64,000 nt of DNA, from the NCBI RefSeq assembly GCF_030159255.1, contig NZ_BSCT01000004.1, positions 295,578-359,577 of the forward strand, in the 5' to 3' direction. Below are positions 25,815-35,368 of the stretch, piece after piece. Below the pieces are notes generated by a model that saw only the letters and a program-made list of their open reading frames with translations, ran no database searches and was not told where the DNA came from. The translations under genes were made by a program, and so were the position numbers. The stretch's first letter is position 1. Each line of letters opens with the position of its first letter. The stretch comes from Bradyrhizobium sp. SSBR45G. Its GTDB lineage: Bacteria; Pseudomonadota; Alphaproteobacteria; Rhizobiales; Xanthobacteraceae.

Positions 25815-28006
25815 TCGAAGAGTTCCTCGGCATTCAACACGATCAGGACCCGACCGTCCCCCAGCAACGTAGTGCCGGCGACGCCGCTGACACCGGCCAA
25901 GAGACCATCCATCGGCTTCAGCATGACGTCCATCCGCTCACCCAGCCGATCGACCTCCAGCCCGGCGACTTTGGGTCCGATCGACATCAAGACGATCCTG
26001 GCCTGGTCCGATGCGGGTGGATGATGCGGGAGTCCCAGCGCTTGGGTGAGATCGATGAGCGGCACTGTCCGATCCCGCAGCACGACCGCATGACCGGAGC
26101 CGATTGGAACCACGAGGTTACGTTTGACGATCGCCGTCTCCAGAACGCTATCGAGGGGAAGCCCGAACGCCTGGCCGGCGACTTCGACCGTCATCACCGG
26201 CGTCATCATCAGGCTGAAGGGAAGCATCAGGGCAATGCTGGTTCCAATCCCGGGCCTGGTCTCGAGTGCGATCCTCCCGCCCAGGCGCTCGACGGCGGCC
26301 TTGACCGAATCCAGCCCCACCCCGCGCCCCGACAGGTCCGTGACCGTCGTGGCCGTCGAAAAGCCGGCCGCAAAGATCAGGTGTGCCGCCTCGGCGTCGG
26401 TCATTGCTGCGAGGGCATCCGCCCCTGCAATCCGCCTTTGAGCGGCCACGGCCCGGACTCTCGCGAGATCCACGCCGGCGCCGTCGTCCTCGACATCGAT
26501 CACGACGCTGTCGGACTCTCGGCGAGCCCGCAAGACGACAGTTCCCATGGCCGGCTTCCCTGCGGCCGCGCGTCGTTCCGGGCTCTCTATGCCGTGATCG
26601 ATCGCGTTGCGAAGGATGTGCAGGAGGGGCTCGAATAGCGCCTCCACGATCATCGCATCGGCCTCGGTGTCGTCTCCCTCGGTCACCAGCCTGACGGTCT
26701 TGCCGACACTGCCGGCGATTTCCCGGACCAGCCTGGGAAAGCGTCGAAACACCGAGCGCAACGGCAGAACACGGATGCGAAGCACGGCCGTCTGGAGTTC
26801 CGTCGCCAATCGATCGAACTGCGCGTGTTGGTCACGCAGGGACGCCGCCAGCACGGCCGGCTGCGTATTCTCCTGGCTGAGCTTGGCCGCGTGGCCAATG
26901 GCGTTCTTGAGGACGATCAATTCGCCGGTCAACTTGACCAGCGCATCGATCCTGCTCATGTCCACGCGCAGCGCTCTGGGCACGTGAACCCGCGCGGGGG
27001 CATCGTCCCTGACGGACGCCGGTCCAGCCCGGGTCAGAGCCCGCTCGATCGCCTCGACCAAGGGAGACGTGCGACGCTCGACAAGCGCCTTCGCTGTGGC
27101 CTGATCGACCACGATGGCGGCCTCGTCACGGCCGAGATGGATCAGCGCATGGACGGCCGTGCGCCCCGCCGATGCCAACCGGCCGGACAGCCCGTCGGAT
27201 CCCGCGTCCTGCAAGACCAGCAACTGGCTCTCCAGCAGCAAGGCCGCTTTCGACGTGTCGCTCTCCGCCTGGGTCACACCCGGCGCCGCCAATTCACGAA
27301 TCTCGGTGAGACCCACGGCGCCGGTCAGCGCGGCCCGAACGTCCACGGCCGAAGCAGCCATCCAGACGACGATGTCGAGGCCGCAGCTGAATGGAGCCAT
27401 GCTGTCCAGAGAGACCGCCGGATCCGTCAGGGCAACATCGACACCGAGCACGTGAGGGAGCCCGGCGATCAACGCCATCGGGTCATGGCCTTGAAAGAAC
27501 GCGTCCGGACTTGGGATGTATCGGAGTGCGACACGAGGGCCATCGAAACGCGCCAGCGCGGAAGCGTCCAATCGCTGCAGCCAGTCGTCGCCCTGAGGCT
27601 GCGGAGCCTGATCACGCTCGTCCGCGTCGCGCGAACCGACGAGGCGGGAAATCATGTCGTCGGCTTCCGCTTCGGCGGTGGCTGGTGCCACGCCGCTCGT
27701 CTGCATGGCGTCCAGCCATCGCGACGTCAGGTCGAGGCAGGTCAGACATTCGTTGAGAAGACCAGGCGCAATCGCGCCGCCCGACGACCGGATGGTCGCG
27801 AGGATGTCTTCCGCGGCGTGCAGTGTTCGCGCCATGGCGGCGAAGTCGACGATGCCGGCGGCGCCCTTCAAGGTATGGAAGGCGCGAAAGGCGCCATCCA
27901 GCCGTTCAGTGTCGCTCGGCTTTTCCTCGAGCGCGAGCAGATCATCGATCGCCTGGGCGATGAGGTCTCGCGACTCCAGAAGGAATTGCTCGAGGAACTC
28001 GTCCAT
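25811..28006 (-). CDS. cheA: Chemotaxis histidine kinase CheA
   Basis: The 731-residue kinase has the Hpt domain at 1-105 with phospho-histidine H44 (AFHTLKGAAG), a middle region (about 155-335) with a RYIPSPDAFF block seen in some alphaproteobacterial CheA proteins, the dimer helix near 350-410, ATPase boxes LRNAIDHGIE (465-474), EDDGAG and GRGVGLD (560-566), and a C-terminal CheW-like domain from about 600. No receiver is fused. A canonical P2 domain is not evident. It should be driven by the double-tip MCP and triple CheW encoded upstream in the same operon. Confidence 0.95.
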   Translation of the reverse strand: MDEFLEQFLLESRDLIAQAIDDLLALEEKPSDTERLDGAFRAFHTLKGAAGIVDFAAMARTLHAAEDILATIRSSGGAIAPGLLNECLTCLDLTSRWLDAMQTSGVAPATAEAEADDMISRLVGSRDADERDQAPQPQGDDWLQRLDASALARFDGPRVALRYIPSPDAFFQGHDPMALIAGLPHVLGVDVALTDPAVSLDSMAPFSCGLDIVVWMAASAVDVRAALTGAVGLTEIRELAAPGVTQAESDTSKAALLLESQLLVLQDAGSDGLSGRLASAGRTAVHALIHLGRDEAAIVVDQATAKALVERRTSPLVEAIERALTRAGPASVRDDAPARVHVPRALRVDMSRIDALVKLTGELIVLKNAIGHAAKLSQENTQPAVLAASLRDQHAQFDRLATELQTAVLRIRVLPLRSVFRRFPRLVREIAGSVGKTVRLVTEGDDTEADAMIVEALFEPLLHILRNAIDHGIESPERRAAAGKPAMGTVVLRARRESDSVVIDVEDDGAGVDLARVRAVAAQRRIAGADALAAMTDAEAAHLIFAAGFSTATTVTDLSGRGVGLDSVKAAVERLGGRIALETRPGIGTSIALMLPFSLMMTPVMTVEVAGQAFGLPLDSVLETAIVKRNLVVPIGSGHAVVLRDRTVPLIDLTQALGLPHHPPASDQARIVLMSIGPKVAGLEVDRLGERMDVMLKPMDGLLAGVSGVAGTTLLGDGRVLIVLNAEELFD

Positions 28007-28392
28007 CAGTGCGCCCCGCAGAAGATGGCGGCAAATTCTGCAAGCGTGTCCTGCTTGATGGGCTTCACGAGATAATAGTTGGCGCCTGCCTGCCTTGCGG
28101 CAGCGATGTCCTGAGGGCCGGCCTCGGTGCTGATCATGAGGATGGGAGTCGACGATACCGGAAGCTCCATCGCGCGCACAGTGCGTACGAAGGTGATCCC
28201 GTCCATCTGCGGCATGTTGACGTCGACGATCGCGAGGTCGAACGATTGCAGCAAGATCTTTTCCAGACCTTCCAGCCCATTGAGCGCCTCTTCGACCTTG
28301 AAGCCGCGGGCTTCCAGTGCGGCCCGGTAGTAGGTCCGAACCAGGGCTGCATCGTCGACGACGAGAATTTGCTTTTTCGCCGCATCGGTCAC
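28006..28392 (-). CDS. CheY-like response regulator
   Basis: The 128-residue receiver has D13-D14, phospho-acceptor D57 (AIVDVNMPQMDG), T89 (MISTEAG) and K110 (YLVKPI). The MISTE and YYLVKP stretches are closer to classical CheY than those of the second receiver downstream. Its stop and the CheA start share one base, and its start overlaps CheR. It is the most likely direct target of this CheA; no FliM or other target is encoded here. Confidence 0.93.
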   Translation of the reverse strand: MTDAAKKQILVVDDAALVRTYYRAALEARGFKVEEALNGLEGLEKILLQSFDLAIVDVNMPQMDGITFVRTVRAMELPVSSTPILMISTEAGPQDIAAARQAGANYYLVKPIKQDTLAEFAAIFCGAH

Positions 28393-29237
28393 GCGCGCAG
28401 CTCCTGCGGCTTTCGGTAGACGATAGCGCCGGAATATCGGCAGACCTCGAACAGCGGCGAGATCCGGCTCATGGACTCCGTATGTCCAAGACAGATGAAA
28501 CCACCTGGCAGCAGGTTGTCGAACAGGTTTTCCGCGGCGATGCGGCGAGACTCGTCGTCGAAATAGATCAGCACATTCCTGCAGAAGATGACATCGAAAC
28601 GGCCCTGGGCCCGGGTCTGTTTGGTGTCGACCAGGTTGACCCGCGAGAAGCGGACCGATTGCCGCAAATCATCGATGATCTGCCAGCGCTCGTTGTCGAG
28701 TTCGTGAAAATAGCGTTCGATCAATGGCGGTGGCAGCCTCATCAGCGCTCTCTTGCCGAAGATGCCTTCGGCCGCCGCCTCGAGCACGTCCGTATCGATG
28801 TCGGATCCGACGATTTCGATGTCGTAGGCGTCGACATCCTTCCAGTTTTCCAGCAGCCAGATCGCGATCGAATAGGGTTCTTCGCCGGTCGAACACGGCG
28901 CAGACCAGATCCTGATCGTGTCGCCCGGCCGTTTCGCCGCGACCCGCTCTTCGAGGAGATCGGTCGTGAGACAGGCCAATTGGTGGTCTTCCCGATAGAA
29001 GTAGGTCTCGTTGACCGTAAAGGCGTTGATGAGGCTTTCCACCTCGTTGCGCGTATCGCCGCGCAACTGGACGAAATAGTCGGTGAACGACCGGCTGGAC
29101 GTGGCGGACATCCGCTCGGCAATTCTGCGTTCGATGTAGTAGCGCTTCGCCTCGTTGAACACCATGCCGGTGCGGCGATACAGGAATTCGGCGAGCCTGT
29201 TCAATTCTTCACTCGTGAGCGGCGGCGGATCGGCCAT
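28389..29237 (-). CDS. cheR: Chemoreceptor methyltransferase CheR
   Basis: The 282-residue enzyme has the N-terminal helical domain (V-N-E-T-Y-F-Y-R-E at about 74-82), then the SAM-binding core SAPCSTGEEPYSIA, the acidic loop GSDIDTDVL and the FCRNVLIYF motif. No TPR tail is present. It should methylate glutamates on the MCP of the operon; the partner methylesterase is two genes away. A 3-base gap separates it from the HEAT gene. Confidence 0.95.
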   Translation of the reverse strand: MADPPPLTSEELNRLAEFLYRRTGMVFNEAKRYYIERRIAERMSATSSRSFTDYFVQLRGDTRNEVESLINAFTVNETYFYREDHQLACLTTDLLEERVAAKRPGDTIRIWSAPCSTGEEPYSIAIWLLENWKDVDAYDIEIVGSDIDTDVLEAAAEGIFGKRALMRLPPPLIERYFHELDNERWQIIDDLRQSVRFSRVNLVDTKQTRAQGRFDVIFCRNVLIYFDDESRRIAAENLFDNLLPGGFICLGHTESMSRISPLFEVCRYSGAIVYRKPQELRA

Positions 29238-29240
29238 GTG

Positions 29241-29849
29241 TCAGCGCGCACCGATGCGGTCGGCTGCGGCCTTGACGGCGAATGCCAAGAACGGGTCGTC
29301 GGGGAAGCGCGCGCCACACCGCGCCAGAGCCGGCAAGCTCGACGGGCCGCCGGTCTCGGCCAGAACCTCGATCGCCGCCGCGCAAACATTGGCCTGGTCT
29401 TCCCGTTCGATCAATTCGACCAGCACCCGGGCGGACTCGTCCGCAGGAAGCCGCCGGGCGATCTCGCACGCCAGCAGCCGCACGTCCTGGTCACCATCGC
29501 TCAGCAGAGCAGGGAGATGGGTGCCGGCGGCCGATGGCATGGCCTTGAGCGCATCGAGCGCGGCGGTGCGCTGTGCGGCGTCGTCCGAACGCAGGTAGGG
29601 CAGCACAACGCTTGCCGCGTCCGGCGTGTCGATTTTGGCAAGAGCCGTGAAGATGGCCTCGCGCACGCGCGGCACGCGTTCACTGGCCAAGGCCCGGCCC
29701 AGCAGCGACAGTCCGTCGGGATGCTCGAGGGCATCACGCGCGGCGTCCCACCGCTCCTGATCCGTGCCGTCGAGCAGCTTGGTTGCGAGTTGAGCGCGGT
29801 CCGGCGCGGAGGGCGACGTGTCCGAAGCAGGCCTTTTGACCAGCGGCAT
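29241..29849 (-). CDS. HEAT-repeat protein of the chemosensory operon
   Basis: The 202 residues form a run of short helix pairs typical of HEAT repeats, e.g. V-P-R-V-R-E-A-I-F-T-A-L, DAAQRTAALDAL and DQDVRLLACEIARRL, each with the D/R-x-R-x-x-A spacing. There is no signal peptide or membrane segment. Such repeats make protein-binding solenoids. It is set between CheB and CheR, so it may organise the adaptation enzymes. Its N-terminus starts MPLVK, the same five residues found at the MCP N-terminus of this operon. Confidence 0.85.
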   Translation of the reverse strand: MPLVKRPASDTSPSAPDRAQLATKLLDGTDQERWDAARDALEHPDGLSLLGRALASERVPRVREAIFTALAKIDTPDAASVVLPYLRSDDAAQRTAALDALKAMPSAAGTHLPALLSDGDQDVRLLACEIARRLPADESARVLVELIEREDQANVCAAAIEVLAETGGPSSLPALARCGARFPDDPFLAFAVKAAADRIGAR

Positions 29850-30919
29850 CAGCTCACCAACTTTCTCAGCTGCGCTGCAATCCTGTGAAGCGGCACGACG
29901 AAGTCGGCTCCGCCCGCCTTCACCAACTCACCCGGCATGCCCCAGACCACGGCGGTCGTTTCCGCTTCCGCAATCGTCCTGGCGCCCTGCGCGTGGATCA
30001 GTGCCATCGCCTCGGCTCCGTCGTTTCCCATGCCCGTCATGAGCACGCCGACCAACCGGCTGGGATCGAGATGGTTCAGCGCGCTGCGCACCAGCCGGTC
30101 GGTGCTGGGGTGCCAAGGGTATCCACTCTGCGCAGGGGCTGCCATGGCAAACAGTCCCGTGCCGCGCCGTGAAATGATGACGTCGGCGTCGCCGCGGCCG
30201 ATATAGGCGCATCCCGGCTCGAGCAGGACCGGCTCCCGAACTTCCTGCACGGTGAGCTCACTGATGCCGTCGAGACGGCGAGCAAATGGGCCGGTGAACG
30301 TCGCCGGCATGTGTTGTGCGATGACGATGGGCCATGGAAACGTCGCCGGAAGAGCCGTGAGCAGCGTTTCGAGCGCCGGAGGCCCGCCGGTCGACGTGCC
30401 AATGAGCACCAGGCCTGGGCCGCCATTGGCAGGTTCTGTTTGCTTGCGCGGCTTCTGGGAGAGGGCTCGATCGCCTTCACCGATCCGATGCCGAATCCGC
30501 TCGCGAAGGCGCAGCGATCCTCTGACCTTGGCACCTGCAGCGGTCCGCACCTTGTCGATCAGTGGCCCCGCCATGTCGTCGATCCGAAGCGAGATGGCGC
30601 CGGTCGGCTTCGTCACGAAATCAATCGCGCCCAGTCGGAGGGCCTCGAGCGTGGCCTGGGCACCCGCGGCCGTTTCCGATGACACCATGACGACGGGGCA
30701 GGGGTGTTCGATCATGATCCGATCGAGGCAGGTCAAGCCGTCCATTTCCGGCATGTGGACGTCGAGGGTGACGACATCCGGGCGCGCGAGCGCGATGGCC
30801 TCGAGCGCTTCGCGGCCGTTCCGCGCGAACTGCACGTTCAGATCGGGCTCTGCCGAGAGGATCTTGCTGATCAGTTTACGGACCAGGGCCGAGTCGTCGA
30901 CGACCAGGATATTGATCAC
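29849..30919 (-). CDS. cheB: Chemoreceptor methylesterase/deamidase CheB
   Basis: I take GTG 30919, which overlaps the CheW-array stop (GTGA), because the receiver strand [14 protein letters not shown] begins there; the longer frame to 31132 is a shadow. The 356-residue protein has a receiver with D-acceptor in TLDVHMPEMDG and an esterase domain with the triad in GTSTGGP (Ser), AQHMP (His) and MTGMGNDG (Asp). It reverses CheR methylation when phosphorylated by CheA. Confidence 0.95.
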   Translation of the reverse strand: MINILVVDDSALVRKLISKILSAEPDLNVQFARNGREALEAIALARPDVVTLDVHMPEMDGLTCLDRIMIEHPCPVVMVSSETAAGAQATLEALRLGAIDFVTKPTGAISLRIDDMAGPLIDKVRTAAGAKVRGSLRLRERIRHRIGEGDRALSQKPRKQTEPANGGPGLVLIGTSTGGPPALETLLTALPATFPWPIVIAQHMPATFTGPFARRLDGISELTVQEVREPVLLEPGCAYIGRGDADVIISRRGTGLFAMAAPAQSGYPWHPSTDRLVRSALNHLDPSRLVGVLMTGMGNDGAEAMALIHAQGARTIAEAETTAVVWGMPGELVKAGGADFVVPLHRIAAQLRKLVS

Positions 30920-32454
30920 TGCTTCGTCTGCCGGGACCCTTTGGCGCCGTCCTTGTTGTGCATGTCCTTGCCGAACGACTCCAGCAAACCGAGCTCCGCG
31001 CGCGTGAGCAGTTCGGACGGATCGAGCAGCAGCACGATCCTGGCCGAGGCTTCGAGATTGATCACCGAACGCACCAGGCCGTGCGCGTCTCCGGTCAGAT
31101 CGGGCGAGGGCTTGATGCTGTCGGACGCGCAACGGAGAACCTCCGAGACGCTGTCGACGATGAGGCCGGCGCGATGCCGATCGGTCCGCACCACCACCAG
31201 CCGCTTGCCGGCCAAGGTGCCGGACGAGGGCATCTCGAAGCGCCGGCGCTGATCGATCACGGGCAGCACCTCGCCCCGCAGATTGATGACGCCTTCGAGA
31301 AATTTCGGGGTTTTGGGAAGGCGCGTGATCTGCTCCGGCACACGCGCGACCTCGTCCACGGCTTTGATGGGAAGCGCAAATTCGTCATTGTCGAGCCGGA
31401 AGACCAGGAACCGCATTTCAACGGCTTCCGATTGCAACGAACGTTCGGCGGTGGCCGGCTTCATCGCGACATCGCGTTGGATCAATCTCTGCATGACGTC
31501 CTCCCGCAACAGACGCTCGGGTGCCAGGACCGAGATAAGCCTGTCATTGGCGGCGCGATAGACTTCCTTGACTTTGGTCTCGCCCCCGACCCGCGCCGCG
31601 AGCACGGGCGGGACCTTCTCCACGCGCTCCGCCTCCACGGAGATCACAGTGCGCATCCGGTCTGCGACGAAGCCGATCAGCGTGTTACCGACCGAGACGA
31701 TCAGGGCCTGTTCGCGCGGTGCCGGTGTCGAGGGCAGGCCGAGCAGGCGCTGCAGCGACAGCAGGGGCAGGAGGCCGTCACGGTAGGGCATGACGCCGCG
31801 GACCGCCTCGTCGCTTCCGGGCACGGTCGTCAGGTGATCGGGCGTCGCGACGATCTCCCTGATCGTATCGAGCGGCAAGGCGTATTCCTGGCCGGCGACC
31901 TCGAACGTCACCAGCCGCTGGCGTCTCACATCGGTCTGAACGGAAGCAGGTGCTTTGGAAATGGCCGTGCCATCTGCCGTCTTTCGGCGCGATACGCCGG
32001 CGACGAATGCCTGGCGCAGCAGCTCCGGGATATCGAGGATCTTGACGACCTCGGAATGGCTTTCAAACACGCCGGTGAGGCGTTCACCGGTCTTCGAGGC
32101 GACATCGGCTTCCGCCGTTCTGATCTTTTCGCGCGCAACCCGCACCAGGCGCGACACCTGGTCCACGGCCAACGCGACGGAAGATGTCCCGTCCAGAACG
32201 ATCAGCCGGGACGCCGGCGTGGTGGCCGTTTCGTCCCCTCCCAGCAGCGCACGCACGCTCGCGACCGGAAAGACCGAACCGCGCAGATTGGCCAGCCCCA
32301 TCAGGCTCCGCGGCGCCTGGGGCACCCGGGCGATGGGCGGCAGTCGTACGACCTCCGACACCGACGCGGCCGGCACCGCATAAAGATGCCCGTCGCTCTT
32401 GAAGGTCAGAAACCGTTCGTCGGTGTGCTCGCCGTACTTGCTGACATCATTCAT
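30916..32454 (-). CDS. Triple CheW-domain adaptor protein
   Basis: The 512-residue protein is three CheW domains in a row, at about residues 14-150 ([15 protein letters not shown] ... [13 protein letters not shown]), 180-325 ([15 protein letters not shown] ... [13 protein letters not shown]) and 348-492 ([15 protein letters not shown] ... [13 protein letters not shown]). Domain 3 is the most canonical; domain 2 lacks the N-L-R-G turn, having P-Y-R-D-G instead. CheW normally has one domain of about 150 residues. Its start overlaps the MCP gene by 8 bases. It probably links CheA to the MCP with altered stoichiometry. Confidence 0.93.
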   Translation of the reverse strand: MNDVSKYGEHTDERFLTFKSDGHLYAVPAASVSEVVRLPPIARVPQAPRSLMGLANLRGSVFPVASVRALLGGDETATTPASRLIVLDGTSSVALAVDQVSRLVRVAREKIRTAEADVASKTGERLTGVFESHSEVVKILDIPELLRQAFVAGVSRRKTADGTAISKAPASVQTDVRRQRLVTFEVAGQEYALPLDTIREIVATPDHLTTVPGSDEAVRGVMPYRDGLLPLLSLQRLLGLPSTPAPREQALIVSVGNTLIGFVADRMRTVISVEAERVEKVPPVLAARVGGETKVKEVYRAANDRLISVLAPERLLREDVMQRLIQRDVAMKPATAERSLQSEAVEMRFLVFRLDNDEFALPIKAVDEVARVPEQITRLPKTPKFLEGVINLRGEVLPVIDQRRRFEMPSSGTLAGKRLVVVRTDRHRAGLIVDSVSEVLRCASDSIKPSPDLTGDAHGLVRSVINLEASARIVLLLDPSELLTRAELGLLESFGKDMHNKDGAKGSRQTKQ

Positions 32455-34375
32455 TCTGGTTCTTCAACTCGTCGGACAATGAAGCGATTTCCTCGATGGC
32501 GGCTGCCAGATCTTCCGCGCCCTGTGCCTGCTCGGCCGAGGCGGAAGCGGCCTGCCGGGATGCCGAACTCGCTTCCTCTGCCGCAGCCGCGATCTGGCGC
32601 GCGGCCGTCGTCGTTTCTCCCGCCGCGGTGAGGATCGTATCCGCGCCCTGCTGCACGGTCTTGTTGGCGCTTCCAAGCACCGCGATCTCGCCGTTCATGG
32701 TCTCCAACGTCTTGACCACCGCGCGGTTGTTTTGAATCTCGAGATTCCCCGCCGAGATGATCTGTTCGATGTCGCGCCGCAGGATCGAGATGTGGTCCAG
32801 AATGCCCCGGATCGTATCCTTGATGCGTTCGACGCTTTCCGACGCTTCGCGGGCAAGCGCGCGAATGTCGCTGGACACCAGAGCGAAGCCGCGCCCGGCG
32901 TCTCCGGCGCGGGCAGCTTCGACCGCGCCGGAGACCGCGAGCATGGTGGTCTGGATTGTCACCAGCGCGATCGTATCGACGTTCTTCTCGATCTTGCGGC
33001 CGACACTCTCCAACGAGACGATGGTCTCCAGAGTACCGCGCGTCTTGCCGAGCGTTTCTCCAACGCTGTCGATCAATTGCTCGACTTTCGCACGACTGCT
33101 CGCGAGCGCGAGCTCCATCGCGGCGGTTCGTTCGACGGTGAGGCGACCGCGATCCTGTGCGATCCGGGCGCTTTTCTCGATCTGCGCCAGTGCCGCCGAC
33201 GTCTGTTGCGCGGCGGCCGCCTGCTGCTGAGATCCGCGGTTGATCTGTTCGACCGCCGTCGAAATCTGGGTGGCCGCACTGGAGAGTTGCTGAATCGTCG
33301 CAGACAGCTCTTCGGCCATGCTGGAGATGCTCTCGGCGACGGACGCCCCCGACGCGCCGCTTTGCAGATCTTCGGAGGCCGACGCCAGGGCTTGCGCGGC
33401 CGCCTGGCCCTGATCCAGCGACTGGGCTTGTTGCCGCACCGCCGACTGCGCTTCATTCGCGGCGGAGGCCTGCTCCTCCGCAGCACTGGCAACCAGCTCG
33501 GCCCCCTTTTGCGCTTCCTGGATCGCCCTGTCGGCTTCGATGCTGGCTGTCAGGGTCAGCTGACTGCCTTCAGCAAGCTCCATCATGGAGCCGCGAAGTC
33601 CGGACAGGATCTTGATGACGTCCTGTCCCGACTTCACCTGCGTGGTGGCCGTCACCGCTGCAGACTTGATCGTGGCGGCGGCGTCCCGGACCCTGGTCTG
33701 GATATCCTGGGCCAGGGTCTTGACCTCGAGCGCGCTTTTGTCCGCGGCCTCGGCGAGGGCCCTGACTTCCTCCGCGACCACGGCGAAGCCGCGGCCGTCA
33801 TCACCGGCCCGCGCGGCTTCGATGGCCGCGTTCAAGGCGAGGAGATTGGTCTGGTCGGAGATGCGGCTGACCGCCCCCGTCACTTCGCCCACCTCCTGTG
33901 CCCGTCGCTCGAGTTCGCCGATGACCTCGCTGGAGGCGGTCTGCCGCTCGGCGTTCTTCTCGATCGCTTGGACCGACGTGCCGATCTGCGCTGCCGTTTC
34001 GGCCAGCATGATCTGCGCCGCTTCGGTCCGTCGGCGCGAATTGTCCGCTTCAGTCCTGGCCAGCGACAGATTCGTCGCGATCTGTTTGATGGCCGCCAAT
34101 TGTTCCTGGGAGGCGCCGGCTGCCTCTTCCGCCCCGGCGCCGATCTGTTCCATGGCGCGTCGAAGCTCCTCGGCGGCCGCCGCGGCTTCCGTCAATCCGC
34201 TCGCCAATTCCTCGGTCGCCGCCGCCAGTCGCTCGGAGATCTTGGAGCGTTCCGGCGCCTTCGCGGGCTTGCGCGCGGCCGCCGGAGGAGAGGTGGTCGG
34301 TCGGGCCTTCGCCGTCGCATTCCCGCGCTTCGCCGCCGAATTCGCGAGTTTGGTGGTCTTAACAAGGGGCATCAA
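32447..34375 (-). CDS. Soluble methyl-accepting chemotaxis protein with two signalling tips
   Basis: The 642-residue protein has no membrane segment; residues 1-45 are a basic, Pro/Ala-rich tail beginning MMPLVK and the rest is Ala/Glu/Gln-rich coiled coil. Two hairpin-tip regions are seen: residues 171-214 ([20 protein letters not shown], canonical) and 469-512 ([21 protein letters not shown], degenerate). Normal MCPs have one. No sensor domain or C-terminal pentapeptide is visible. It heads the operon. Input may come from a binding partner, not from a ligand domain. Confidence 0.92.
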   Translation of the reverse strand: MMPLVKTTKLANSAAKRGNATAKARPTTSPPAAARKPAKAPERSKISERLAAATEELASGLTEAAAAAEELRRAMEQIGAGAEEAAGASQEQLAAIKQIATNLSLARTEADNSRRRTEAAQIMLAETAAQIGTSVQAIEKNAERQTASSEVIGELERRAQEVGEVTGAVSRISDQTNLLALNAAIEAARAGDDGRGFAVVAEEVRALAEAADKSALEVKTLAQDIQTRVRDAAATIKSAAVTATTQVKSGQDVIKILSGLRGSMMELAEGSQLTLTASIEADRAIQEAQKGAELVASAAEEQASAANEAQSAVRQQAQSLDQGQAAAQALASASEDLQSGASGASVAESISSMAEELSATIQQLSSAATQISTAVEQINRGSQQQAAAAQQTSAALAQIEKSARIAQDRGRLTVERTAAMELALASSRAKVEQLIDSVGETLGKTRGTLETIVSLESVGRKIEKNVDTIALVTIQTTMLAVSGAVEAARAGDAGRGFALVSSDIRALAREASESVERIKDTIRGILDHISILRRDIEQIISAGNLEIQNNRAVVKTLETMNGEIAVLGSANKTVQQGADTILTAAGETTTAARQIAAAAEEASSASRQAASASAEQAQGAEDLAAAIEEIASLSDELKNQNE

Positions 34376-34441
34376 TGATCTCGAAATGAACCGACTGGGA
34401 GAAGTCCCTGCTGGGAAGCATAGGCCAAATCCGGAGATGGG

Positions 34442-34468
34442 GGATACTCATTATACTGAAAGTATTCC
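34442..34468 (-). promoter_or_regulatory. Predicted promoter of the chemosensory operon with dyad
   Basis: On the minus strand TATAAT occupies 34455-34450, 75 bases before the MCP start. It lies inside a dyad made of GGATACT (34442-34448, plus strand) and AGTATTCC (34461-34468), so a regulator could cover the -10. No good TTGACA is found 17 bases upstream, which would suit an activator-dependent promoter. Confidence 0.4.
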
Positions 34469-34745
34469 GGCTTTCCGCCATCCAGACCGCGACGAAATGC
34501 GCCGCCCGCCGCGGCTATGCGCGGCTGACGGCATGCGGCCGATCCGTCCGGATTGGCCTATCGATGTCAGATTGCGTTGTAGTGGATCCCAGAGGAAGCA
34601 CATGTGGAAGTTTGGGCGGCCACCTGAAGGCTCACCGCAACAGGGGGTGGGCGGGCGGGACTAAATAACCTCACGTGCGACCACGTTGCAGGTGCTGGAT
34701 TCTCGTTAACCTGCAGGTCAGCAATGGAAGGATCGTGTGAGTTCT

Positions 34746-34769
34746 GATCAGCGCTTCATTGCGCTGATC
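34746..34769. repeat. Perfect 9-bp inverted repeat in a 586-base gene-free gap
   Basis: GATCAGCGC (34746-34754), loop TTCATT, GCGCTGATC (34761-34769). The gap 34376-34961 holds no frame I can support; besides this hairpin and the operon promoter at its left end nothing is recognised. There is no T run after the stem on either strand. It may be an operator or a processed hairpin. Confidence 0.5.
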
Positions 34770-34961
34770 GCTCGGACACCCATTCTCGCGTGCAGAAGGA
34801 GGTCAAGCGAAACTCATAGGGCCTCGGCGATCTCGCGACCTAAACAGTTGTCGGGGCAGTCAGCATGGCTTGCGCTTGGCAGTTGAACACTCCTTGGAGC
34901 AGCGCAGGGTATGGCGCTAGCTCCGTGAGTGCCCCGGAAAATTGCGTACTCCAGGCTCTAT

Positions 34962-35210
34962 TCAACGACGCCGCGCCACTGCGGCGCCCAGAACGAAGGC
35001 GACCATTAGGGAAGAGAGCGGGGCCACGCGGGTGATGTCGCTCAGAACGTCGAGCGGCATTCCCGGCTTGCGCCCGGCCTCGACGGCGTGGCTCACCTGC
35101 TTGACAGCCCCACTCACGAGACCGGCGAACGACCGTATGGCGGATCGCTTGTCCTCCGCAGGGTAGAGCCCGTCATAGATGAACGGCGGCAGCGCCGGAT
35201 CGTCGCTCAT
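34962..35210 (-). CDS. Small hypothetical protein with C-terminal membrane segment
   Basis: The 82-residue product (from ATG 35210, MSDDPALPPFIYDG) is acidic at the N-terminus and ends with a hydrophobic stretch (SSLMVAFVLGAAVA) followed by R-R-R, as in tail-anchored proteins. An upstream in-frame start at 35222 adds four residues. The family is not one I can name; similar short proteins with a Y-D-G-L-Y-P motif occur in Bradyrhizobium relatives, from memory. It is isolated. Confidence 0.6.
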   Translation of the reverse strand: MSDDPALPPFIYDGLYPAEDKRSAIRSFAGLVSGAVKQVSHAVEAGRKPGMPLDVLSDITRVAPLSSLMVAFVLGAAVARRR

Positions 35211-35368
35211 GATGCTTCTCATTTATGGAGTACGTGTGTTCGCGTGTCAGGCATCAATGTCGCGGAGCTCAAGATGGTTCCACGGCGGCAGCGAAGGTCT
35301 CAGGCCGGACGCCGGGCGAGCGCCGCGAGGGCTCGCCCGGTGCCACGCAGGTTTCAATCAGAAGCGGC

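Noticed and set aside
30958..32631. 557-codon plus-strand frame opposite the triple CheW gene
   Set aside because: Shadow of the CheW array; no recognisable domain and no start signal.
22133..34375. Reading the operon as a standard flagellar che operon
   Set aside because: CheD and a membrane MCP are absent, there are triple CheW, HEAT and STAS genes, and no flagellar gene is near.
32732..34378. 548-codon plus-strand frame opposite the MCP gene
   Set aside because: Antisense to the double-tip MCP; protein has repetitive Arg/Gly/Leu composition reflecting the reverse of Ala/Glu codons, and no ribosome site.
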